Positions 12,362 through 22,517 of a DNA stretch of 64,000 bases are shown piece after piece. The stretch is from contig OZ018319.1 of the NCBI GenBank assembly GCA_963969495.1, positions 201,164,736 to 201,228,735 on the forward strand, in the 5' to 3' direction. Both the position numbers and the translations under genes were made by a program. Source of the DNA: Ceratothoa steindachneri (taxonomy: Eukaryota > Arthropoda > Malacostraca > Isopoda > Cymothoidae). The notes under the pieces are model-generated. The model worked only from the letters and a program-made list of their open reading frames with translations. It was not told the DNA's origin and ran no database searches. Within the stretch, counting starts at the first letter, position 1. Each line of letters begins with the position of its first letter.

Positions 12362-12820
12362 ATGAGGGAGAAGAATGATTGTCTGGATGAAGATGAGTGT
12401 GTGGTGAGTGATGATGTGGAAGTTGACGGTGTAGATGTCAGTGATGATGTTGGTTTTGTTGTTCCTTCTGTCTATTGCGAACATGGTGGACCTGATATGA
12501 TGGAAGCGAGAGTGAAAGTTGGTGAAAGGTTCTTCTGTGGTTTGGTTCATACTGGTGCGCAAGTGTCGTTAGTAAACGAGATGATTCTGAGTAAGTATGA
12601 TGAGTTTAGATGTTGCGAGCGTAAGCCAGTGAAGTTACGAATAATTGGATGGGGAAATGGAATGATAGTGGCATGAGAACAAGTTAGTCTGAGAGTGAGT
12701 TTGGGCAGTGGTGTGAATGTGAAGCATGACTTTGTGATTCTGATAGATGAGCAGATGCCGTGTTGTTTCTTGCTTGGTGTAGACTTTGTTGAGATTGAAT
12801 GATTTGCTGATAAGTATTGT
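12362..12820 (+). pseudogene. Second retropepsin-like domain between RNase H and integrase
   Basis: The frame starts with an acidic stretch (about residues 8-31) and then shows a retropepsin-like layout: KVGERFFCGLVHTGAQVSLV with HTGA (residues 63-66, 12548-12559) where active proteases have DTGA, an IIGWGNG turn in the flap position, then after a stop at 12674 the strand VKHDFVILIDEQMPCC and FLLGVDFVE, the typical C-terminal block. The active Asp reads His here. The position is unusual: the normal protease already lies upstream at 10150-10905. It could have formed by duplication or by capture from another element. I am confident of the fold assignment; whether the parent element used both domains is unknown. 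Confidence 0.75.
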
Positions 12821-12823
12821 GTT

Positions 12824-14239
12824 ATGAAAGGTGAATATGAGATGGTGAGGTTGAATGATTGTGCGAAGAATGTTGTAAAATTTTGCGGTATGATTGAATT
12901 GGTCATAGATGATGAGAATGAGATTTTAAGTAATGATGATATTCTAGAGATGCAAGAGATGTGTCCTTTTGTCCGTGAGTTGAAGAGTTATGTAATGATG
13001 TGTGTTGATTTGAATGAATGGCCTGAGTGTTTGAGTCATTTTAAAAGGTATGCTAAGGATTTTATTGTTTGTATGGATGTTGTATATTTTGTTAGGCATA
13101 TGAAGGATGAGGATGATATGTATGTACCTGTGATGTCATTGGTTTGTATGATTGGTCTGGTGAAAGTTGTGCATGATAATTATGGCCATATGGGTAAGTA
13201 TAAGTTGTGGGGGTGTATGAAGGAGCGTGTGTTCCATCCGTTTTTGAGAACTGTTGTGAATGATGTTGCGACTACGTGTCAAAGGTGTCAGAAGCGAAAG
13301 GTGCAAGGTGTGCAAGTGAAGCCGCCGATGTTGGAAGTTGATGCGAAAGAACCGTTTGAATTAGTAGTAATTGATTGTGCGTCTTTACCGCGTACGAGTG
13401 CTGGAAATGTTGGTATGGTTGTTATGGTTGATCATAAAAGTAAGTTTGTGTATACGGCACCCGTGAGAGATAAAAGAAGTGTGACTTTTGCGCGTGTGGT
13501 TAAGAGGTTGTTTTTTCCTATGTGTGTATGGAAGCCTAGGAGCTGTATGAGTGATAATGGGCCTGAGTTCGCGAGTGAAGTCTTTGAGCAAATGTTGAGA
13601 GAGAATGGTGTGGAGCATGTGAGGACGACTCCGTATGTACCGTCTTCGAATGGGTTGGCTGAACTTATAATTAGGACCTTGTGTGCGATGTTGAGAATGA
13701 TGAGTACGACTTTGAATGATTGGGATGAATAGTTGAGTAGAGTGTTATGGGCGTATAATTCGACCGGGCATAGTGCAACTTGGGAGTCCTCGTGTCAGTT
13801 TTTTATCAATTTTGAAAGGCGAGTGAAAGATAGGTTTCGTTTGAGTGAAAGTGAGCAGAGTGTACGGGGTGAGGCACATGAAAGGTTTCGTTAATATGAA
13901 ATAGGTGCAAAAGTATTGAAGGTAAAAGAAGTAAAAGGTAGGTTGAATGTGTCGAAGATGAGTGAAAAGTTTGAAGGACCGTATAGAGTTGTGAGAGTGT
14001 GGGAGAATGGTTTGACGTATGTTTTAGAGAGTTTGAATGAAGGTGTGAGTGAGAGAGTGCGGACTCATCAGAGTCAGTTGAGGAGATTGAGAGAACCTCC
14101 TGACTACCTGGTGAGCCATCCAGTGTATGAACTGTGCAGAGTGAGAGATAAGGTGCATGATGATGAGACGAAGTGTGATAGTATGGATCTGTCTGGGAAA
14201 GAGCTTGTCTTGGTCTCGAAAGCGTGCAAGGATAAGTGA
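12824..14239 (+). pseudogene. Gypsy integrase pseudogene with GPY/F-type C-terminus
   Basis: Inserts the DNA copy into the genome. In the 302-codon frame, the zinc-binding HHCC domain is complete (H117, H122, C152, C155) and the catalytic triad is D184, D244 and E280 with the usual 35-residue gap. A stop at 13730 and another near 13892 interrupt it. The C-terminal frame at 13916-14239 carries KFEGPYRVVRVWENGLTYVL, the GPY/F module, and VRTHQSQLRRLREPP. This is the best-preserved part of the element. No chromodomain is visible. Confidence 0.9.
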
Positions 14240-14887
14240 AAGGAAGAATTCAAGTACGAATTAAAATAAGTCAGAGCAGAGTCTTTCTGTTATGAGGAAG
14301 CTTGAGAGAGAGATTGAGTGTTTGCATAAGTAGGTGAGTGATTTGGTTGATGTAAGTAGACGAGTGAGTGAGCTGCCTGTGGCTGATTTTTCTGGTTTTG
14401 GAAACAGTATTAATGATAGTGTGTTTAAGCAGAAGGAACCTAGTGTGGCTGATTTTTTATGGTTTTACGAATGGTAAGGGTAGAGGTGAGTTTGATGTGG
14501 AGAATAAGGAGGTGACTGGTTTCTGGTGGGAACCAGTTGAAGGGGTTTCTGGTGTAGCCGCTGAGAGTAGAGGAGATGTGTGATTTTTCTGTTTCGCAAG
14601 AGTGTACCTTGAGTTGGATAAGAGCTGTGAGAGAGTTGCTGATGAATGGGGGTATGAAGAGTGAAGGCTCTGAACGGAAGAGTATGAAAGAGTTCTGTCG
14701 AGAGATGGGAGAACTAGTAATGAAGGGTAAGAGTATGGTGAACGATAGGATCAATAGTGACGAGGAGACTGACAGAAAGACTGACGAACAACCCCGACAG
14801 ATTGCTACGCGTAGCCAGGGACCAGTAGACGAGTGTGAATGGGTGCAGAAGGGTGCGATTGAGTATAAAAAGTACCGTGAGTAAGGA
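14240..14887 (+). pseudogene. Extra 3' reading frame of the gypsy element, function unknown
   Basis: After integrase the sequence keeps coding character across frameshifts: a probable coiled coil (MRKLEREIECLHK), two similar short blocks (PVADFSGF and SVADFLWF), then an open frame 14576-14884 ending RSQGPVDECEWVQKGAIEY. I see no signal peptide or membrane segment, so it does not look like an envelope gene. It may be a pol extension or a separate ORF3. I do not recognise the protein. Confidence 0.5.
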
Positions 14888-14925
14888 TTGAGAGTGTATT
14901 GTGAATGACTGTGATCGAATGACCT

Positions 14926-14938
14926 AAGGAAAGATGGA
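14926..14938 (+). promoter_or_regulatory. Polypurine tract of the gypsy element
   Basis: AAGGAAAGATGGA, all purine except one T, lies directly before the 3' LTR. It is the expected primer site for plus-strand synthesis. Confidence 0.75.
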
Positions 14939-15797
14939 TGTGGTGGAGCGAATGTGAGTGTGTGCCTGAAGGGCCATTCTCCCACCCCTTACCCAATACC
15001 CTCTCCCTCCCTCTATAAGAATGTGTGTATGAATGGGAATTATTTTCTTCTTATTTATATATATTATATATTAGGGATTTCATGTTTGTCTAAAATATTT
15101 TTTTCTCTCCCCCAGCTATTTATAATTTGATTCTTATTTTTGCGCCACCACTCTATTAAATTTCAATAGATAAGGATTACTTCCATTTGTAAAGAGTGGC
15201 TGACATTATAGGATTAGGAAGTAATATAATTGAAATTACCATCATCCTTGACTGGTTAATGATTGGTTGGACAGATGTTGCCTTTTTCTATATAACTTCA
15301 ATACTGTGACAAGATCACTATATAATATGTCGAGCTAGGAAGCGCCAGTTTTTGTTGATAAGTCCTAGGCATTGTGTACACTCGAGTGGCAGCTGGCAGG
15401 ACTTTCCCCCTGGGCTATCACTTAAGGCCTTTTCTTGTTGTATTGTTTTTTTTAATCAAGTTTTGTTGTTAGGCCACCTTGATACGATTTTGTAGTACTT
15501 GTTGTACATTCATCTCGTTCATTGCATTTGTTGTTTATTCATATATCTCTTGTTTGTTTGGTAGTAGCATTTAGTTAAATAAGATTGTGGATATTTCGCT
15601 AATAAGTAGGTTTATTTTTACGAGATCTCAAGTTTATTCACCCCTATCTCTTGTAAATATTTACTCCATATTTGTTTGTAAGTAAAGGACTGTACATACA
15701 ATCCATTTCATTTCTCCCTGGATTTCTCACGTCCGAATTAGTGTAGGAAGTGGATTGGATCAATTGTGGTTAGAGTCTAGATTTTCGGCCCGCTACA
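14939..15797 (+). repeat. 3' LTR of the gypsy element
   Basis: Begins TGTGGTGGAGCG and ends CCCGCTACA, followed by the target duplication ACGT at 15798-15801. Same length as the 5' LTR to within 2 bp. Confidence 0.95.
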
Positions 15798-16189
15798 ACG
15801 TTTAACCAATTAGATAATAAGAATAATAGATATTAGTATATACATTTAAAAGGGAATTATCTATTATTTGCATATAGTAGATATATAAAAGTAGATGTTA
15901 TTTTTGTTTTGTTTTTTACGAGGGGAACCAAAAGGTTTGACCTATAAATTTTAAATTCATATTAACTAGTTTTTATTTTGACAAGAAATTTAATGGCTAT
16001 ATTAATTTATTTTAATGCAGTATTTAATAACAAAATTGACAAGTAATTACAAATTAAAGTTGAAAATATGGTTGAAAGTACATATAGTTTACTATCTGCA
16101 CTAGATGTCAGATTGAAGTTTGAGTTTTCTCATTAGGCAATTAGATAGAGCCCTATGGACTTCTATAGCTATAAACTTTAGATGTTAAC

Positions 16190-16800
16190 ACATAATCAAT
16201 GTGATAATTCCTTTAGAAACGTCCTTAATTCTTCAGTAATTAAACCAAATAATACAATTTCATCATCAAGGCGAAAGTGATATATATATTTTCCATTAAT
16301 TATGATTTGCTTTTATTCCCACTACAAAGTCCTGACAATCTCCTCCAGTCCTGCTGTAAACAGGTTTGATCCCCCTGATGGAGTTCAACCTAAATGACGA
16401 TGTTGAATAAAGTGTACATCTAAAACAGTATTTCCATGTAGGATTTGTTAATTCCTTGTTTTGGTAGTGTTCTTATAACTGAGTGAAAGGCATTTTCCTA
16501 CTCTACGAGTGACAGGTAGTTCGTATTAAATATTTCTCTGCAATAGTTTTTAACATCCTTAAAATGATCATAAGTATTGTAGTCACTTTTGGAACCTACT
16601 TGTTCGGATGACCGATTGAAATCTGTTGGTTATGACCTTTGTAGTTAATTTCCAACATAATTGGGATAGGAGTATGTAAAGGTAATTGAGGGCAGCGCCA
16701 CAGTGCCGTGACCTTATTAAAATTCCCAGTTCTGTATTAATTTTGAGCCTACATTTCGTGAGGCAATGTGAACACCAGAAATGGTTCATGTGGCAAAGCA
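16190..16800 (-). pseudogene. RTE-like LINE reverse transcriptase fragment
   Basis: On the minus strand, read right to left, the fragments LTTKVITNRFQ, YNTYDHFKDVKNYC, LPKQGINKSYMEIL, HQGDQ and a degenerate DDEIVLFGLITEEL follow the order of RT motifs in RTE-type LINEs. Frameshifts and stops are frequent. No endonuclease part or 3' end was found, so this is a truncated old copy. Confidence 0.6.
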
Positions 16801-16849
16801 AGGTGAGTTAGCGAAGTTCAAACGAGGCATGATGTAAGTGACAAAAAGA

Positions 16850-17765
16850 AGGCACTTTCCTTTTTTTTAAATTATAATGATTTTCAACATCGTTCGATAT
16901 ATGATGTGACGTGTGTACCGAGGTTAACTCATGAGAAGCATTAACACCCACCGTGCATTAGCGGACCACGCGTGCTTAAAGATCGTGACCAGCGGCCTTT
17001 TTCAAGAAGCATCAAGCCACACTGCCTCAAATCGCACCCGCACTCAAAACAGGAGGTACCCGACGCAAATCAATCAGGCTAGAGCACCGTTCTTTACCAA
17101 CCGTGGAAGCAAGAAACCCACCGGAGTGCTCCTGTTACATTATGATACCGGACACAGAGCAGCCCTGGGTTCCTGAAGTGCTAATTAAATCATAGAGGAG
17201 TGGTAAGACGTGCGGGGGGCTGATGAGTCACGATTCCAATTGTTTTAGGCTAATGATTCGTGTATGGTACAGATCCCATGGGGCCATGGACCACAGTTGC
17301 CAACAAGTCAAAGTACAGTATGGTAGGGATTCCATACTGATGTATGGTGTGTTCACGTGACATGAGGTAAATCCGTTTCTCCGTATAAATAAATCGTTGA
17401 CCGAGGACCGCTACGTTGGAATTCTTGGGGGCATTTGCATCTATTCATGGATTTCAGGTGTCTAAACAATGATGGGATATTCCAACATAATAATGGAGCA
17501 CGCAATTGGTTTGAGAATCCTTCTGGAGAGTTCCGACGAATGGTGTAGCCACCAAACTTGCCTGGTATTAACTGAATCGTGGGACGTGGTCGCCAGGTCT
17601 ATTTGCATCCAAGCTCAGGAATCGAAAAATATCAAGAAGCCATGGACAGCTCGTGAGACGGCATGGGTCAACACTCTACCAAGATCTTCTCTTCACTTGC
17701 AAAATTGATGTCACGATGACTTGTTGCACTTCGACGGGCTATGTCAACAACACCTTCACCTCCAG
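16850..17765 (+). pseudogene. Tc1-like transposase pseudogene
   Basis: The DDE core can be followed across frames: GADESRFQLF (about 17220-17250) is the first catalytic block, IFQHNNGARNW (about 17478-17510) the second, and a stretch ending WDVVARSICIQAQ and ARETAWVNTLP the third-block region and tail. This is a different Tc1 lineage from the copies at 2.4 kb, 45.2 kb and 47.7 kb. Inverted repeats were not located. Confidence 0.65.
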
Positions 17766-18170
17766 TCTTTAGTTAGTTACTGTTAACCTCATCTTCCCTC
17801 AGTATTTTCACATTTTTTATAAACTTAGACGGGTGCAAAAATTCGGGGAGTTTTACCAGTTTGAATTCAGCCTCATTTAATGAGAAGTTGCCATATGGTG
17901 TTTTGTTGTCATTGGTATTATATAGTTCCTGGTATAATTTTTGTCTGTTTAGTTAGTTACCTCATCTATTTTTGCTCAGTGCCTGATGATGGGAGCCTTC
18001 ACTCCGAAACGACGTAATAACTGGATCTTTCTATCCTGTCTTTTTGTACTAGTGTCCATCTTTATCCTGAATGCGCACTTTCGATTTTTCTTTACTTTGT
18101 CGCCCCCTTCCTCCATAGGTGATATTTTATCCAGCACACGTCCCTGGTTGACGAAACGAGTATCTGTCTA
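17766..18170 (+). repeat. Penelope-like 3' end fragment (motif at 17983-18012)
   Basis: CTGATGA (17983-17989), a U and G, a stem GGAG/CTCC with loop CCTTCA, then GAAACGACGT. This is the same layout as at 63-92 and 47428-47460. No coding part is preserved beside it. Confidence 0.4.
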
Positions 18171-19100
18171 AGGGATTCGAAGTTTACCAATGATTAATTA
18201 GCTGTTGCGTGTTTTCAGTGAAGTGGTTTCATCTTTAGTAGTTTGTGTTGATTGTTTGTTTTGTCAAGCGTTTGTGGCGCTGTATAGACGGATGTTGGTT
18301 GGACCTGAGCCTAGAGAAGAGGACTATGGAATATCTGGCTAACCCTCTTCTTATTTCGCTTTGTCTACTGAGCGTACCTTTAGTACTGAGTCATTAGGAA
18401 GGTTAGGAAGGTGTTGTGCGAAAAATTTTGTGTATGTATGTGATATATTCCTGTTGTGGCGGAGGTTTTCTTCTGAGGAGTCCGTGGCTTGATGGGTGAG
18501 TGTGATAGTGCGTTCCAGAGTAGAATTAGTTGACAAGTAAGTTGAAATTTGTTAGTTGGAAGTATTTCTGTTTCTTCGTAGAAGTGATTAATTTGGGTGA
18601 ATTGGGTACATTCTGTGATTACACAGAGAGCTTTATTTTGTGAGTTGGAGTTTGTTGTGTTTTATAGTGTGCTGTTTGGGTGCTAATTAGATTCATGCAG
18701 GTGAGAGTTGAACGGAGTTAAAGGGGATTTTGAGGGTGATATGGGCATTATATTATCAATGGTCAACAAATTTAACTTTTTTTCTGCTCACGTAAGTTTG
18801 AGACCTGATCTTGAGAAAGTGAGGGACACTGAGTTTAAAAATGGCAATAGTTTTCTTCTATCATGTCAAGTTTTTTATTTATGGACTTGTCCATATTGGT
18901 CCCACTCATAGTAGCAGGCTATCTTACGACCAAGTGAACGGAAGTGGAGGCGTTTGGTATTCTTCTTATTTTATGTTTTCTATGTATTCATACTTCTTTG
19001 TATGTAGATCTAGATATATTTATAAATCAATTGTGTATAATATAATTTTGTGTTTTTTAAGATTTGTTTTATGAAATAAAATTCAGTAGTATGGTCAATC
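18171..19100. other. Unassigned sequence, T-rich
   Basis: No reading frame or repeat recognised. It leads into the broken gene that starts at about 19102. Confidence 0.35.
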
Positions 19101-19101
19101 A

Positions 19102-20542
19102 TACTTGGCTTACTTTAAAATTAAATTAGGTGATCAGGATAAAACGTGGGTCCCGCACAATGTTTGTAAACCACGTGTCGAAAATCTACGCCAATAGACA
19201 AAGGGCACAAGGAAACAACTAGGATTTGGTATTCCTATGGTATGGTGGGAGCCAAAAAAACATGTAAACGATTGCTACTTTTGTCTCACAGAGACTTCTT
19301 GTTATAACAAGAAAATGCGACGTAAAATAAGTTCTCCAACTCTTGATTCAGCAATTCGTCCAGTTCTTCATTCAGATGAAATTCCAGTACCTGTATTCAA
19401 GAAACTTCCTTCACTGGACGATGTAAGTGATATACGTGAATCCGATGTAAGCAATGAACTTAACATTGATCCAGACTTTGTACATACACCGACCCAAGAA
19501 CGAGGAAACTTAAGCCAATTAGAACTGAATGATTTAGTTAAAGACCTAGGCCTCTCAAAATAATTATCAGAAGTGTTAGCTTCTAGACTTAGAAGAATTT
19601 GTTGCAGGAAAAAACAAATGTAACTTTTTATTGGAGCAGAGAGAGAGAGAGATCTCTTAGGAATCTTTAAAATTTAAGAAGATTTTGTTTATTGTTGTGA
19701 CGTAGCGGGACTGTTAAATGCGATGTGTGTTTCAGAGTATGATCCAAGTGAATGGATAGTTTTTATAGATAGTTCAAAGAAGAGTCTAAAATGTGTGTTA
19801 CTTCATAATGGAAACTTGTTCGGTGTGATTCCTTTTGGTCAGTCCGTGCATTTAAAAGAGAAACATGAACACATAAGATCTATATTAGATTTACTCAAAT
19901 ATGATGAACACAAATAGATCATATGTGTGGATTTGAAAGTGATAAATATTTTCTTCGTCAACTGGGAGGCTATACAAAATATCCATGATTCCTGTGTTTA
20001 TGGGACAGCTGAGCCAAGAAAAAACATTGGAAGAGAAACTTTGTCCAGTTAGAGAAAGTATGACTGTTGAAGAGAAGAATATTATACATCAATCACTGGT
20101 TGAGCGAGAGAAAATCATATTCCCACCCCTTCATATTAAACTAGGGTTGATGAAACAATTTGTGAAAGCTCTTAATGTGGAGGGTGACTGTTTCAAATTC
20201 ATATGTACAATATTTCCTGGCTTAAGTTACGAGTATAACAAAATAAAGGCTGGACTTTTTGATGGGCCACGAATCAGAAAGTTAATGGAAAACCAAAACT
20301 TCTCGAGTTCGATGAATGACATAGAAAAAGGAGCATGGGATTCATTGATATCTGTTGTGAAAGGATTTCTTGGAAACAAAAAGTCTGCTAACTACAAGGA
20401 TTTAGTAGAGACATTACTGGATAGCTTTCATCGTTTAGGATGCAATATGAGCATAAAGGTTCATTTCCCCCAGAGCCATCTTAGTGAATTTCCTGCTAAT
20501 CTTAGCAACGTGAGTGATGAACACGGAGAGCGTTTTCACCAA
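19102..20542 (+). pseudogene. Recurrent arthropod-type protein family of unknown function, 5' part
   Basis: I recognise the pattern of a protein family that I recall as occurring in many near-identical unnamed copies in arthropod genomes, which suggests a mobile origin. Blocks in order: YFKIKLGDQDKTWVPH (19111 on), MVWWEPKKHVNDCYFC (19237), SAIRPVLHSDEIPVP, LSQLELNDLVKDLGLSK, WIVFIDSSKKSLKCVLLHNG (19752), VDLKV (about 19925), PPLHIKLGLMKQFVKAL, FLGNKKSANYKDLVETLL and SDEHGERFHQ (20513-20542). Spaced acidic residues (FID, VDLKV, HGER) could be a DDE-type triad; that is my inference. Stops at about 19193, 19561 and 19915 and a frameshift near 19950 inactivate it. The reading continues at 22375 after an inserted element. 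Confidence 0.65.
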
Positions 20543-20582
20543 TGTAGAGAAATTAAAACGTAACGCCACCCATACGGCCCAG

Positions 20583-20585
<3 letters not shown>

Positions 20586-20631
<46 letters not shown>
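20586..20631. repeat. (TA)n microsatellite
   Basis: Pure TA run, about 23 units, inside the LTR-like insertion. Confidence 0.95.
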
Positions 20632-20636
<5 letters not shown>

Positions 20637-21115
20637 TCCCTCTTCGGAGAGAGTAAGAATAAAAAACAAGAAATTGAGGTGCGTGAGAACAATAGGCGTT
20701 TTACTAAGAGTCAAACTGCCGAATGGCTCCTTTCTCCCCGCCAGGTGGGTAGTTGACTCGAGCTGCATGTCCCAAGGAAGCTGCAAAAGGCCATTAAGCA
20801 GTTCTAATAAGAAACTGGCCCAAGTGAAATTGAGGACGAAATCCATCTAACTGACGGTTTGAACAACTCGCTAGGCAAAACATCCAGTTACTCACCGAAC
20901 CCTAAAAAATCCTATTATCTACGAGGTCAGGAGGCCCGCGGTTAGAGCGCCCACAAGCAGCGTAAGAACAAATGACCACCGAGGAGAAATAGTGGGACGG
21001 TTGTCGGTGCCTCTCCTTGAGAAGCAGACCTGAGCTCCGCTGTGTCACCCCCTCGCCCCTCGCATTCCTCTCAGTGGCATTACCCCGTCCCCCTTAGTTG
21101 GGGCGGTCCTCGGGC

Positions 21116-21124
21116 TATAAATAA
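21116..21124 (+). promoter_or_regulatory. TATA box of the LTR-like element
   Basis: TATAAATAA within GGGCTATAAATAAGCCC, preceded by a C/G-rich upstream part. It fits a core promoter in an LTR U3 region. Confidence 0.5.
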
Positions 21125-22374
21125 GCCCCGTAAGGAAGGAAAGAGATTATTCTGTTAGAGACAATAGAGAAAATTGTGATCAGTCCCTCGACCTGTTGCG
21201 GACTCGACTTCTAAGATTTAGAATTTCGTCTCGTTTTCTTATCGGTGCCATACCGAAACATCCGTCGCAGACTTATCAAGAGGTCTGGCTGGATCAAAAT
21301 TCCTAAGTGACAAACAGGAATTTCGGGAGCAAGCTAAAAGAAGTTATCAGCTTACCCTCAAGTGACTCTTAAGTCGAAATCTCATTAATTTTGAAAGCAA
21401 AAGAATTGATTCCCAAGTAAGTTCCCTTTAATTACTTTCGGGATCACCCCATATACCAAAACCCAGTTTGGTAACTATGCAAAGTAGACGAGGGTACAAG
21501 AAGAACTCGTGAGCTACAAAGAAGAGTACTCATTGAGCCAGAGAACACAACCCCTCTCTCCATCTTTTATACTTATAACCGGATCGATAAAATCATAAGA
21601 AGAGATCGACATCGGTTTCTACTGACACCGTGACAACACCCCCTTATTCCCCTTTATCGTGAAGTCTCGAGCCTCCCGAAGATTCGTGGAAAAATCCAGT
21701 ATAGTGACAGCCATCAACCCCTGTTCCGATCAAGGTCCAGTAAGTCAAAATGACTATATATATATTTGTTTTGATTAATTAGGATTTTTAAAACTGTCTT
21801 AAGCTAACTAAGGGAGAAATAGTATTTCGTGACTTCTGTCATATTTTAGTTAGATTAGGGAGAGTAAATGGTGGTTTAACTCTCTAACTTAGAGGCCTCC
21901 AGAAATTAGCTATCTGGCAAATGGTTTGTTTACGTGGAGCCTACTATGTTTTAATCAGAGCTCTCGTCAGGAGTAGGCCAATATTTGAATCGTGCGAACC
22001 ATGTTAAACTGAGAGAATTCGTGTAACTATAAATATTTGAGTTAATTGATAAATTAAAAGATATATATATTTGTTGGTCAATTCCTGGTGTTTTACTGGA
22101 TCCTTACGTGTTGACCGGCTCTTTCCTTAAAACTGATTAGACACTGTGGTACTCTCATAATTCAGTATTTAGACTCCTTTAGACGAATCCGGAGTCCACT
22201 CAGCCAATAAAGGAATTATTTCCTTTCCTAAGTGGTGTCAGACTGACTAGCTAAAAGTCAGTAAATAAATAAATACTTTGACAAAAAGGTATTGTATCGG
22301 AGTCAATATTAAACGGCCAACAGTGGAAGAATAATTCTCCGACAAAAGTAGGGACACAATTCCTCGACAATCAA

Positions 22375-22517
22375 GATATCAAGATTATGGAGGAGAGATA
22401 TCAAGGCCGATGGAACACAAACATGATGGCAGACTACTGTTGGAGTATTCAACGAGACTGTGTAGATATCAAACACTCCAGACACTCTCGCAAGCGAAAA
22501 TTTCTTTAAGGAATGTA
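22375..22517 (+). pseudogene. Continuation of the split unknown-family gene
   Basis: Directly after the target duplication the frame reads DIKIMEERYQGRWN, then MMADYCWSIQRDC and RHSRKRKFL before a stop. This is the expected continuation of SDEHGERFHQ from 20542, so the two parts were one coding sequence before the LTR insertion. Confidence 0.65.

Larger units (their letters stand above)
7404..15797 (+). mobile_element. Ty3/gypsy-type LTR retrotransposon, complete but decayed (8.4 kb)
   Basis: Two direct LTRs begin with TG and end with CA, and the element is flanked by the 4-bp target duplication ACGT at 7400-7403 and 15798-15801. Inside come a tRNA-Lys type primer site, gag, protease, reverse transcriptase, RNase H, a second protease-like domain, integrase, an extra 3' frame and a purine-rich tract. 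The order RT, RNase H, integrase is that of the Ty3/gypsy group. Many stops and frameshifts show it is dead, and the LTRs differ at roughly one base in ten by eye, so the insertion is not recent. The coding strand is strikingly poor in C. A lone LTR of the same family lies at 36368-42338. Confidence 0.95.
20543..22369 (+). mobile_element. Long solo LTR or internally empty LTR element (1.83 kb)
   Basis: Starts TGTAGAGAAATTA and ends GGAATTGTG-complement ...CTCGACA, that is TG...CA ends with short imperfect inverted ends. It is flanked by ACCAA (20538-20542) and ATCAA (22370-22374), a 5-bp target duplication with one change. It splits the preceding gene exactly between FHQ and DIK. It contains a (TA)n run, a TATA box at 21116-21124 inside a short hairpin, and no coding region. 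Strand is taken from the TATA box. A solo LTR is the simplest reading; the length is on the long side. Confidence 0.7.

Noticed and set aside
14576..14884. Envelope gene of an endogenous retrovirus
   Set aside because: The frame lacks signal peptide, membrane segment and cleavage site; it is hydrophilic and probably coiled-coil-like.
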